Part shown: one piece after another, positions 24,873-33,415 of the stretch
Layout: every line of letters begins with the position of its first letter
Numbering within the stretch: the stretch's first letter is position 1
Assembly: GCA_934726455.1 (NCBI GenBank)
Contig: CAKVDS010000010.1
Span: 1 to 56,349 of the forward strand
Direction of reading: 5' to 3'
Source: an uncultured Bacteroidales bacterium
GTDB lineage: Bacteria > Bacteroidota > Bacteroidia > Bacteroidales > UBA932
Length of the DNA stretch: 56,349 nt
Notes under the pieces: generated by a model
Told to the model about the DNA's origin: nothing
Database searches by the model: none
What the model saw: the letters and a program-made list of their open reading frames with translations, nothing else
Made by a program: the position numbers and the translations under genes

Positions 24873-27860
24873 TTACTGTAGGAGATTCTCTTTGAATTCT
24901 ATCTCGACGATGCGGAGTTCGTTGCTCTTCTTCTCGGCGCCCTTGGCCTTGAACAGGTCGAGTTCGCCTGCGGCAGGGGCCACGACTTCAACGATGCCTC
25001 CGAAGGCGTCTTCGTCCTGGGCTGCGCCCTTGAGTTTGACGGTGATTTCACGTGTCATCACCGGCTTGACCGGCAGGTGCACATAACCGAGAGAACGCGG
25101 GGTGTCTCCCTCCCAGATGAGTTCGTCTCCGGCATAGATCTCTATAGGGTAGCTGCGCATGCGCCATCCGGTGAACTTGACGCAGACTTCATCGATCTGG
25201 GCCATCCTGCCGAGCTGGTAGGTGATCCATGCGGTGGAGAGCCTGCCGTCGTTGGTCCATTCGCTGAGCTCGTTGTCGTCAAATGATGCGCCGGCCTTGT
25301 CAGCGTTGACTCCTGCTGTGGCTGAGACGATCTCCACGTCGACGCACCGGTCGGAGTATGAAGGCGTCTGCGGGGTTTCGCCTCTGTCGAACCGTCCTGC
25401 CAGATGATCTCCCGGGATATATGTGCTGAGGCCTCCGATGGTCTCGAACGGCACTGTCTCAAGAGAAATCTCTGCGCCTTTCAGGCCTTCGGCCGATGCC
25501 TTGAGTGTGACTTTCCCCGGGGTGGTGGTGGAGCGGATGATGGCGCGGTTGACGCCGCACTCCACAGGGAAGTCCTTGGCAAGGATGTAGTTGTCAGGCC
25601 CCTGCGCCATGCCGCCCCTCCACTCTGCCGGGCCTTCGAGGTCGTAGTGGATCATGTCATTGGCGAGCGGGCATCTGCGTCCCTGTTCGTCTACAACCTC
25701 GATCTGGACAAGTGCCACATCGGCTCCGTCGGCCTTCCAACCGGACGGGTTCTCTATTTTAGAAAGTTTGATGGCGGCAGGCTTTCCTGCCGTCTGGATG
25801 GCGTAGCGTGCGACTTCCTTGCCGCCGTTGTAGCCTACAGCCTCAATCTTGCCAGGCTCGAATGTGACGTTCTCTGCAGTGAAGAGGAACTCGTAGTCTC
25901 GCTTCAGGCCGGTGATCTCCTTGCCGTTGAGGAAGAGCTTGACGGATTCAGTGTTGGATACGACATAGACCGGTTTCACCGTGCCTTTGTCGTAGTTCCA
26001 GTGGCCGACGATGTAGATGCGCGGGTTTTCGACATCCACCCAGCCGTCCCACATCACCTGATGGGCGTAGAAACCGTCTTTCGGGATGCGGAGGGCATCG
26101 GTGACACCGCTGCGGCGGTAGTTTTCCACACCGCGGAAGTGGGTATTGGAGTCGGAGAATATGATCTTGACCCCGCCGGAGCTGATTCTCTGCCCGGAGC
26201 CTGCCCTCTCCCTCCAGTAGTCATACCAGCGGCGCACGAGCTCCACGGTGAACTGGTCCTGGTTGTGGTTGTACGGGGATGCGTCCCCGGCCACCGTCTT
26301 GTTGGACATGGCTGAATGGAATCCCTTGTTGCCCTCGCCCTCCTTGTGGAACGGATAGGAGTACTCGTCCCAGTATTTGCGCAGGCCCTCGTCGCGGCAG
26401 TATTCCATGGCCCAGAACGGGGAGTGCGCGCTCTTGTTGATGTAGAGCATCTCTCCGCCGTATTCGGACTCGCGGATGTCGAGCATCTCGCGGCTGCCTA
26501 TGGCCCTGCCGCCGTAGAAGTCGTACTTGTCGCGGATCTCCCTCATTTCGAGCATGTGTTCGCGGGAGATGGACTCATTGCCGCACTCATAGAAGATGAT
26601 GGACGGATTGTTGCGGTTGTAGATGATGGCATCGCGCATGAGTTCCTTGCGCTGGTTCCACTGCTGACCTTCCACATCGCGCTCGGCATCACCTGCCGGC
26701 ATCGCCTGGATGAGGCCGACGCGGTCGCATGACTCGACATCCTGCTTCCACGGGGTGACGTGCATCCAGCGGACGAGGTTCGCGTTGTCCTCGACCATGA
26801 GGGCGTTGGAATAGTCGCTGAGCCATGCCGGTACGGACATTCCGAGGGCCGGCCACTCATTTGAGGTGCGCTGTGCGTATCCCTTCATCTGGAGGACCCG
26901 GTCGTTGAGCCATACCTTGCCTTCAGCGAAGCGTGTCTTGCGGAAGCCGGTGCGTGTGCAGACTTCATCGACAATCTTGCCGTCCACTTCCAGGGCTGTG
27001 CGTACATCATACAGGTAGCCATATCCCCAGCTCCAGAAGTGCAGTCCTTCTGCCGGTGCGGATGCCTTGAGGGTGACGGTCTGCCCGGCCTCTATGGCCT
27101 GCGGCCCGGAGGCGAAACTGGAGACGAGCTTGCCGTCAGGGTCTGTGACGCTGACCTTGTAGACTGCGGTCTGCGCCTTGCCGGTCTCGTTGCGTACCTC
27201 GGATTCAGCATTGATGACGGCGGTGCGGGACTTGACACGGATGTCCGAGGCGTAGATATAGACACCGGTTGTCTGGAGATTGGAGTAGAGCGGGAGGGTC
27301 TGGTAGAGCTTGTCGGTGACATGAAGCCAGACGTTCTTCGGGAGACCGCCATAATTCGCGTTGAAGTTGCGGTTGCTCCACTGGTATTTCACTCCCGTGG
27401 TTCTCTCGGCGAAGTCCCAGTTGTTGTCTACGCGTACAGCCACGACATTCTTCCCGGACTTGAGGTACGGCGTGATGTCGAAGCCGAAGGCCATGACACC
27501 GTTCTCGTGCTTGCCGACCAGCTTGCCGTTGACATAGAAATCAACGCCCTGCCTTGCACCCTCGAACTCGATGAAGACTTTTTTGCCGCGTGCTGATTTC
27601 GGCATCGTGAAGTGTTTGCGGTACCACACCACGGTGTCGGTGAGGTCCTTGATGTTGACCTTGAAGGCCTCGTCCTCGTTGAATGCATGTGGGAGGGTGA
27701 CCTTCTGCCAGTCTGAATCCCTGAACGAGCCTTTCTCGGCCGCCGGGATGTCCCCGACCTTGAGGAGCCAGCCGGAGTTGAAGTTGTACTTCTCGCGTCC
27801 TGAGGCGAGCACTGCGGAAAGGAGCAGTGCCGCTGACAGGAACAGTGATCTGATGTTCAT
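24873..27860 (-). CDS. GH2 glycoside hydrolase with DUF4982 and C-terminal discoidin-like domain
   Basis: 995 residues from the ATG complementary to 27858-27860 (MNIRSLFLSAALLLSAVLAS signal peptide). Domain order: sugar-binding (LPHAFNEDEAF, YRKHFTMPKSARG), immunoglobulin-like, and TIM barrel with acid/base Glu429 (YECGNES) and nucleophile Glu486 (MEYCRDEG). A DUF4982 domain (LFLNGKEI, FEPGKIEAVGYNGGKEVA), a further beta-sandwich, and a C-terminal F5/8-type module (WITYQLGRMAQIDEVCVKF) follow. This layout is common among GH2 enzymes of plant-glycan loci; beta-galactosidase activity on RG-I side chains is the likeliest guess. It is separated by a terminator from the PL26-like gene upstream. 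An upstream extension of the frame is rejected. Confidence 0.87.
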   Translation of the reverse strand: MNIRSLFLSAALLLSAVLASGREKYNFNSGWLLKVGDIPAAEKGSFRDSDWQKVTLPHAFNEDEAFKVNIKDLTDTVVWYRKHFTMPKSARGKKVFIEFEGARQGVDFYVNGKLVGKHENGVMAFGFDITPYLKSGKNVVAVRVDNNWDFAERTTGVKYQWSNRNFNANYGGLPKNVWLHVTDKLYQTLPLYSNLQTTGVYIYASDIRVKSRTAVINAESEVRNETGKAQTAVYKVSVTDPDGKLVSSFASGPQAIEAGQTVTLKASAPAEGLHFWSWGYGYLYDVRTALEVDGKIVDEVCTRTGFRKTRFAEGKVWLNDRVLQMKGYAQRTSNEWPALGMSVPAWLSDYSNALMVEDNANLVRWMHVTPWKQDVESCDRVGLIQAMPAGDAERDVEGQQWNQRKELMRDAIIYNRNNPSIIFYECGNESISREHMLEMREIRDKYDFYGGRAIGSREMLDIRESEYGGEMLYINKSAHSPFWAMEYCRDEGLRKYWDEYSYPFHKEGEGNKGFHSAMSNKTVAGDASPYNHNQDQFTVELVRRWYDYWRERAGSGQRISSGGVKIIFSDSNTHFRGVENYRRSGVTDALRIPKDGFYAHQVMWDGWVDVENPRIYIVGHWNYDKGTVKPVYVVSNTESVKLFLNGKEITGLKRDYEFLFTAENVTFEPGKIEAVGYNGGKEVARYAIQTAGKPAAIKLSKIENPSGWKADGADVALVQIEVVDEQGRRCPLANDMIHYDLEGPAEWRGGMAQGPDNYILAKDFPVECGVNRAIIRSTTTPGKVTLKASAEGLKGAEISLETVPFETIGGLSTYIPGDHLAGRFDRGETPQTPSYSDRCVDVEIVSATAGVNADKAGASFDDNELSEWTNDGRLSTAWITYQLGRMAQIDEVCVKFTGWRMRSYPIEIYAGDELIWEGDTPRSLGYVHLPVKPVMTREITVKLKGAAQDEDAFGGIVEVVAPAAGELDLFKAKGAEKKSNELRIVEIEFKENLLQ

Positions 27861-27902
27861 ATAATTGATGGATTGGTTTGTGTCATTGTATTTGCAAATA
27901 TA

Positions 27903-27932
27903 CGAAAAAAGGACGGCTGTCGGGCCGTCCTT
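27903..27932 (-). terminator. terminator of the PL26-like gene
   Basis: Stem AAGGACGGC / GCCGTCCTT with a 6-nt loop; on the minus strand it is followed by TTTTTT. It lies 20 bp after the stop codon of the gene ending at 27952, so the downstream GH2 gene must have its own promoter or depend on read-through. Confidence 0.8.
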
Positions 27933-27951
27933 AACATAATGTTTTACCTGC

Positions 27952-30900
27952 CTACAGAGGAATAACTTCGAGGCTGTAGATCGCATCAAGGCTCCAGGTT
28001 GCGGCGCCGTTGGTGTTAGGATGGTATGGTCTGTCGATGTCGCGCAGCAGCTCGTCCCAGGTCTTGCGGGCGAAGTCCGCATCGTGGTCCTTCCATGCGG
28101 CGTAGGCGTTGAGCCTTCCGACACGGAAGCCCGACATGGTGTGGTAGCGCCTTGCGTGGTCGAGCCATGCGGCGTTGAACTCCGGAACGTTGATCATGTC
28201 CTGCATCTCGGTCATGATCTCGAATCCTCCCATTATGGTCATCAGGTGGTTGGTGCCGATGGAGTTCGGGTCTCCCTCCCAGCTGAGCACTCCCGTGGCA
28301 GGGTCGAAGCCGAGCACCTTCACCTTGCCGGTGAGAAGTCCGTTAGGCAGGGCTGCGATGCTCTTCATACCGGCTATGATCATGTCGTAGTAGTGCTTCT
28401 CGCCGGTCCTCTCCCAGCGTGTCATCCAGTTGCCGGCGTATCCGAGCCAGTCTGGGCCGATACGCAGACGTGCCGGTGCAGTGCAAGGGTTCTGGCTGCG
28501 AGGTGCCGCGAGACGCATAGGGTCGATCTTGTAGAGAAGCTGCTCGGAGTCCTTGGACTCGTCCATGAGGTCGCCTGAGCGCTCGTCTGTGGTGAGGTAG
28601 TAGAGGAAACGGTTCCATGCGGCCTGACCGATACGGGCTTCCTTGGCGCCGCAGCCCCAGTGTGACACGTTGTGGCGGCTGCCCAGTCCGGCATAAGGTC
28701 CGATGTGGTAGACGTCAACCTCGGTGGTGTGGCGGCTCATCGCCACGGCCATGTCCCAGATGTCCTCACGGCCGCTGCGCAGGAACATGTACCAGAGCCA
28801 CATGTTGGAGGCGAGCTCGGTGTTGTCCCATGCGAATCCGCCGATGTCGTAGTTCCATACTCCGCGTACGTCATCCATGGAGTGCATGAAGTCGCCGAAG
28901 TTCCAGAAACCGTACCACTTGAATTCTTCCACATTCTTCTGGTAGACGCTGATGATCTCGTCGAGCCTGTTCTCCACAGCGATCCTCTGGTCATTGCTCC
29001 TGTCCGGAAGAGACCAGATGCCGAATGCACGGCTGTCGTGAAGATATTTAGGGGTAGGCAGCATCTGGCTGTCCTCCTCAAGGAGTTCGGCAGTAGCAAG
29101 TATGCCCTCGCGTCCCGGGAACGCGGCCTGCGGCACGAGCACGAGGGTGTTGGTCTTGGCGATGCCGTAAGGGGTGCTCATCCCCTCCTGAACATCCTCG
29201 TAGCTGGCTTCGAGGTCGTGGGCCACGGTGTCATAGTGGCGCAGATCCATCGGTTCGGATTCGGGGCTCCAGAGCCATACATTGATCGTGGCCTCATCGC
29301 TGCGGGCGTCTGTGATCTCGATGGTGGAAGGGTAGAGCTGCCAGAAGTATTTGAGGGAGACTCCGAGTCCACCGCTGACATCGCCGGCAAATGCGTAGCC
29401 TGCCGCTCTTTCTCCGGTGAGGGTGCCTATCCAAGGGCGATCCTCCTGAGTCTTCTTGCGGATTGACCATGAGTTGTCGGTCAGCTGGCTGAGCCGGAAT
29501 GAATCCCAGCTTGCCCAATTCTTGATAAGGAACTGGCCCTTCTGGTCGAAGTAGTCAGGCTCAGGCACTCTGATGCCTTTCTCCTGATCTTCCTGATAGT
29601 CTTTCTGCTTGCGAGGCCCGCCCTGAGGTGCTGCTGCCGGGCGCTGCTGTGGCCCCTGCGGCCTCGGATCGGTGAGCACGCGCCTGCCGTGGAGCGGCTG
29701 TACGGATTCTGTCCATACCTTGCCCTTGTCGGTGGCGAACGCGATGTGGCGGTTGTATGCCTGCTCACGCATCGGAACTCTGAAGCGGAGTCCGAGTGAA
29801 GATATGAAATCCTTGTCCTGGTCTCCGTCGAACACGAAACTGTGGACGAGACGGATCTGGTCTGAATCCTTGAAGAAGTACATTCTCACCACGAAAGGCA
29901 GCCATTCGCGGCCGCTCTGCCCGCTGTAGTGCGTTCCCTCGATTTTGATGGTGCCGCGCACGGCGCCGTTCTGCTCAAGGGTGACCTTGTTGATCTTGCT
30001 CGTATAGCTGTGTCCGCCTTCTGTGGCGATGAGGTCGGCAGCTCCGCCGACTTTTGAATCTCCGATCCAGAGGGCGTCTATGATGTTGCTGCTCTTCGGG
30101 ATGACGGCTTTGACCTTGCCGGTGTTGACGGTGTAGCTGTCCGGGCCTTCTTCGACGAGCCTGCTTTCATCGTTGTCGGCTTTCTTGACCTTGACGAGCT
30201 TGGCGTTGTCTGTCCCTCCAGGGACTACTGCTGCCACTCCGAGCCACTTGACGGATCCGTCTGGCCATTTTGCAAGAGTCCACTGGTCGCTTGTGATGGC
30301 ACTGCCGTCGGCTGACTGGAGCTGGAGGGCTGTCTTGGCGGTCACCTCTCCCTGCTTGAACGGTACTCCGAAGCTGACAGCGCGGTCGAGTTTCGGGGTG
30401 TTGCCGATCCAGTGGAGCGGTGCTTCGCTGAACGGCGGCTCTGTAACCTTTGTCCAGGTGAAGTTCTTTATGGCTGTGTGTGAGAGAGTTGTGCGGAATC
30501 CGAACCAGCCTTCCGTGTACGGGTCGGCATCGTTGTAGTCAAACAGAAGTTTGCCGTCCAGCCAATACTGGACCCTGCCTTTGACGCTCACGAGTTTGAT
30601 GTGATACCAATGGTTGCCTTCGAGCAGGTGGTCCGGGTCGGTGTATTCCTTGATGATGGCCGGATCAGGCTCTCCGGTGTAGCGGCGGAATCGGGTGGTG
30701 CTGTTGTGGTTGCCGCCGAAGCCCACGTAGTAGAGCTTCATCTGGGCGCAGTTGGCGAACACTCCGTTGCGCTCCTTGCTGCGCTTGAACACGTCCTTTG
30801 CCTGCGGGTCGGTGGCCATCCAGAAGCAGTTGAGGTCGCTCAGGCGGTCTCCCTCCTTCCCGTTGTAGACGATGGCGTCGTATTCGATGACGACATCGCC

Positions 30901-31107
30901 TTTCATTTTCTCCTTGTACCAGAGAGTCAGTCCCTTAGGAGCGACGATTTCGCATGCCCCGTCCTTGAAGCTGACCTTGTAGTCAGGAGATTCTGATTCG
31001 ACTTTCCAGAACTTGGAGAACTGCTTCTCGTTGAGCCCGGAAACATCCTTTGCCGACACGGCCAGAGGCAGTGCCAGCAGCAAAAGGGTCAATAATCGGT
31101 TTCTCAT
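27952..31107 (-). CDS. DUF6250 domain plus PcRGLX/YetA-like exo-rhamnogalacturonan lyase (PL26-like)
   Basis: 1051 residues with a signal peptide (about 1-19). Residues about 25-220 are a concanavalin-like DUF6250 domain (LTLWYKEKMKGDVVIEYDAIVYNG, read in pieces: DRLSDLNCFWMATDP and GNHWYHIKLVSVKGRVQYW). The remainder follows the PcRGLX/YetA family: PLHWIGNTPKLDRAVSFGVP, WPDGSVKWLG, VVRMYFFKDSDQIRLVHSF, WQLYPSTIEI, GYAGNWMTRWERTG. This family contains exo-acting RG-I lyases that release unsaturated disaccharides. A proline/glutamine-rich insert lies at residues 480-502. The gene is just downstream of susCD on the same strand but has terminators on both sides, so it is probably its own transcript. 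Exact catalytic residues were not assigned. Confidence 0.8.
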   Translation of the reverse strand: MRNRLLTLLLLALPLAVSAKDVSGLNEKQFSKFWKVESESPDYKVSFKDGACEIVAPKGLTLWYKEKMKGDVVIEYDAIVYNGKEGDRLSDLNCFWMATDPQAKDVFKRSKERNGVFANCAQMKLYYVGFGGNHNSTTRFRRYTGEPDPAIIKEYTDPDHLLEGNHWYHIKLVSVKGRVQYWLDGKLLFDYNDADPYTEGWFGFRTTLSHTAIKNFTWTKVTEPPFSEAPLHWIGNTPKLDRAVSFGVPFKQGEVTAKTALQLQSADGSAITSDQWTLAKWPDGSVKWLGVAAVVPGGTDNAKLVKVKKADNDESRLVEEGPDSYTVNTGKVKAVIPKSSNIIDALWIGDSKVGGAADLIATEGGHSYTSKINKVTLEQNGAVRGTIKIEGTHYSGQSGREWLPFVVRMYFFKDSDQIRLVHSFVFDGDQDKDFISSLGLRFRVPMREQAYNRHIAFATDKGKVWTESVQPLHGRRVLTDPRPQGPQQRPAAAPQGGPRKQKDYQEDQEKGIRVPEPDYFDQKGQFLIKNWASWDSFRLSQLTDNSWSIRKKTQEDRPWIGTLTGERAAGYAFAGDVSGGLGVSLKYFWQLYPSTIEITDARSDEATINVWLWSPESEPMDLRHYDTVAHDLEASYEDVQEGMSTPYGIAKTNTLVLVPQAAFPGREGILATAELLEEDSQMLPTPKYLHDSRAFGIWSLPDRSNDQRIAVENRLDEIISVYQKNVEEFKWYGFWNFGDFMHSMDDVRGVWNYDIGGFAWDNTELASNMWLWYMFLRSGREDIWDMAVAMSRHTTEVDVYHIGPYAGLGSRHNVSHWGCGAKEARIGQAAWNRFLYYLTTDERSGDLMDESKDSEQLLYKIDPMRLAAPRSQNPCTAPARLRIGPDWLGYAGNWMTRWERTGEKHYYDMIIAGMKSIAALPNGLLTGKVKVLGFDPATGVLSWEGDPNSIGTNHLMTIMGGFEIMTEMQDMINVPEFNAAWLDHARRYHTMSGFRVGRLNAYAAWKDHDADFARKTWDELLRDIDRPYHPNTNGAATWSLDAIYSLEVIPL

Positions 31108-31181
31108 TTGATTGATGGTATTGTGGTATTGTGTTTTTCAAAAATCTTGCGAATTTACCTCTTTTCCGGGGGAAATGCAAA

Positions 31182-31219
31182 AAGAAGGGAACAGCCGGTA
31201 TAGGCTGCCCCCTTCTTTG
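31182..31219 (-). terminator. terminator of the susCD operon
   Basis: A two-part stem, AAAGAAGGG / CCCTTCTTT and CAGCC / GGCTG, with loop GGTATA; a T-run follows on the minus strand. It begins 17 bp after the SusD stop codon, closing the susC-susD transcript. Confidence 0.75.
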
Positions 31220-31236
31220 AAAGTACAATAGTCGTA

Positions 31237-33402
31237 TTAATATCCCGGGTTCTGCATGGCAGCCTTCTCGTCTGCGGAGAGAGGTTTGCCGTCCTTGGTG
31301 ATGTTGTCAAGGAACACCTGAGGTATCGGGCGGTAATAGTGCGTCGATGCTTTGAAGCTCCCTCCGTTGGCGCTTTCTGCGTAAGTGGTGCCGCTCATGT
31401 CCGTCGTGTGGCCAGTCACATCGGTCAGTTTTCTTGAGTATGCCTGGTCGTTGAAAACGAGGCGTTTCTCAAGGGTGAGTGTGCGGGCGAGATCCATCCA
31501 GCGGAGGTATTCTCCGTACATTTCCCGTGACTTTTCATTGAGAAGGTAGCACATAGCCTTGTCGTAATCTGAAGAGTATCCGAGTTTGGCGATTATCGCT
31601 TCGTCTTCTTTCGGAAGATTGGCGAGGGTCACGACAGGGAGCGAAGAAGCGGCTGCATTCTTGGCCTCGCGGACAGTTTCATCATCCCATCCTCCTACGG
31701 AGTAATAATAAGAGTTCATCGGGTAGTAAGAGCAGTTTGCGGTGAAACCCTTGAGCCCGCTCTTGTAGGTGTTGTAGTGGTAAGCGTTTCCTCCGTCCAC
31801 ATAGGCGTCCCGGGCCTCTCCGGCCTTGAACTGGGCCCTGTCGCGTAGCGGCTTGAGCACTGCGATGCCCTCATCGTACTTGCCCTGCTTGATAAGTGCT
31901 TCGGCCTTGAAGAAATAATCTTCAGCAGAGCGTGCAAGGATGCCGTCGCGGTATCCTCCGCCAAGGTTGTTCTTGTCTACGGCTCCGTCAAGATACTTGC
32001 ACAGAGGCGCAAGCAGGGTGTTGTAGTCCGGTGTCATGGAAGTCCCCAGGATCTCCGATCCGTCTTCGCTGTAGATGTTGAGAGCCATGATTGCCGGAAT
32101 CTTTTTGCCGGTGCGGTAGTCTGTCCTCGAATAGGTGCCGGACGTCGCTTTTGAGACATTGACTTCGGACTTGTAGTACTTCTGCCCGTAATCGCTGCGG
32201 TTGATGATGTACATCGAACTCATGTACTCACCGTCGTTGCTCGGGAAATATGATGTTGACGGCATCTTCTGCCCGTCCACACTGATTTCTGTCTTTTCGC
32301 TCGCGTTGTTGACCGCGTAAGTGGTCTTGAAGGACTTCCAGAATCTTGAATCGTTTTCAAGATCATAGAGGAAATACGCATAGGATGGAGTAGTTTTGAG
32401 GCGCTGGTACTCGCGGCCGCTTGCAAGGTCACGCTTCATGAGCGGGAAGTTCTGGTACCAGGCGGTGAAGAGCGCCAGACCCCAATTGGATTTGCGGTTT
32501 GTCGTGGCGGAATCCGAACTGCCGGATGACAGGACGATCTCCGTGTTGGTCTCGGTGATCGAAGTGTCGTAGGCTGTGAAATTGTTGAACAGGTCGTTAT
32601 AGTCCCCGGCAAGAGGGTGGGCGGCGATGACTTCGTCCGCGTATCTGATCACAGCCTCAAGGTCCTTTGACTTGTATGCGGAGTTCCATTTGTCGTTTAT
32701 TTCGGAGGCCCTCCACAGGTGCGCTTTGGCGAGATAGTGGGCTGCAGTGTACTTGGTCGCATAGTTTTGAGTCGCCCTGCTTGCATCGGAACTCAGGAGT
32801 TCATGGGCGTTTTCAAGGTCGGAGATGATCTGTTCGTACACCTGTTCCTGCGGAGCCCTTGAGAATTCGCGCTCCGGGGTTGAAATCGGCTCTGTGACCA
32901 GAGGAATGTCCCCGAACTGCATGGTGAGGAAGAGGAAGTTGAATCCTCTGACAAAATAGGCGGTGCCCAATGTCTCATCCCTCAAGGACGACCCTTCAAG
33001 TATGTCGGCCTTGCCTATTATCTTGTTGGCGCGGGCGTTCCACTCATACAGGGTGTTCCAGAACGTGGTTATGGCCTGTGTGTTGGAGTTGACGGTAGGA
33101 GTGACGATCGAGCCGAGACGGGCATCATAGTCGTTCCACATGCCGTTGGACGCGTCACCCGCCACCATGAACTCGTCTGTGCCGTAGTTGGTGTAGGCGT
33201 AACCGGACTCGTTGCTGAAGAAATAGTTGAATTCCGTGTAGAGACTTCCGGCCATTGAAGCCAGGCCTTCCGGCTCGTTGAGCCAGCTGCTTGATATTTC
33301 ATCCCTCTTGACCTCGTCAAGGAAGTCATTTGTGCAGGATGTTGACAACAGGGCGCCTCCGGCCAGCATCGTCAATAATAAAGTGTGTATGTTGATTTTC
33401 AT
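31237..33402 (-). CDS. susD: SusD/RagB family outer-membrane glycan-binding lipoprotein
   Basis: 721 residues, longer than most SusD proteins (about 500-650). The signal peptide ends in a lipobox-like LSTSC, with Cys23 as the lipidated residue, so it is surface-anchored. The SusD pattern is present: CTNDFLDEV, TFWNTLYEWNARANKIIGKAD in its usual place, AYFVRGFNFLFLTMQFGDIPLVTEP, a TPR-like YTAAHYLAKAHLWRA segment, LNEKSREMYGEYLRWMDLARTLT, and the final HYYRPIPQVFLDNI. It captures oligosaccharides and closes like a lid over SusC. Its gene follows susC after 13 bp. The ligand is inferred to be an RG-I or homogalacturonan fragment from the surrounding enzymes. Confidence 0.95.
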   Translation of the reverse strand: MKINIHTLLLTMLAGGALLSTSCTNDFLDEVKRDEISSSWLNEPEGLASMAGSLYTEFNYFFSNESGYAYTNYGTDEFMVAGDASNGMWNDYDARLGSIVTPTVNSNTQAITTFWNTLYEWNARANKIIGKADILEGSSLRDETLGTAYFVRGFNFLFLTMQFGDIPLVTEPISTPEREFSRAPQEQVYEQIISDLENAHELLSSDASRATQNYATKYTAAHYLAKAHLWRASEINDKWNSAYKSKDLEAVIRYADEVIAAHPLAGDYNDLFNNFTAYDTSITETNTEIVLSSGSSDSATTNRKSNWGLALFTAWYQNFPLMKRDLASGREYQRLKTTPSYAYFLYDLENDSRFWKSFKTTYAVNNASEKTEISVDGQKMPSTSYFPSNDGEYMSSMYIINRSDYGQKYYKSEVNVSKATSGTYSRTDYRTGKKIPAIMALNIYSEDGSEILGTSMTPDYNTLLAPLCKYLDGAVDKNNLGGGYRDGILARSAEDYFFKAEALIKQGKYDEGIAVLKPLRDRAQFKAGEARDAYVDGGNAYHYNTYKSGLKGFTANCSYYPMNSYYYSVGGWDDETVREAKNAAASSLPVVTLANLPKEDEAIIAKLGYSSDYDKAMCYLLNEKSREMYGEYLRWMDLARTLTLEKRLVFNDQAYSRKLTDVTGHTTDMSGTTYAESANGGSFKASTHYYRPIPQVFLDNITKDGKPLSADEKAAMQNPGY

Positions 33403-33415
33403 GATAGTCTGATTA

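Noticed and set aside
27861..28124. N-terminal extension of the GH2 frame by 88 residues
   Set aside because: It would run through the terminator and the end of the PL26-like gene and place the signal peptide internally; the ATG at 27860 starts an ideal signal peptide.
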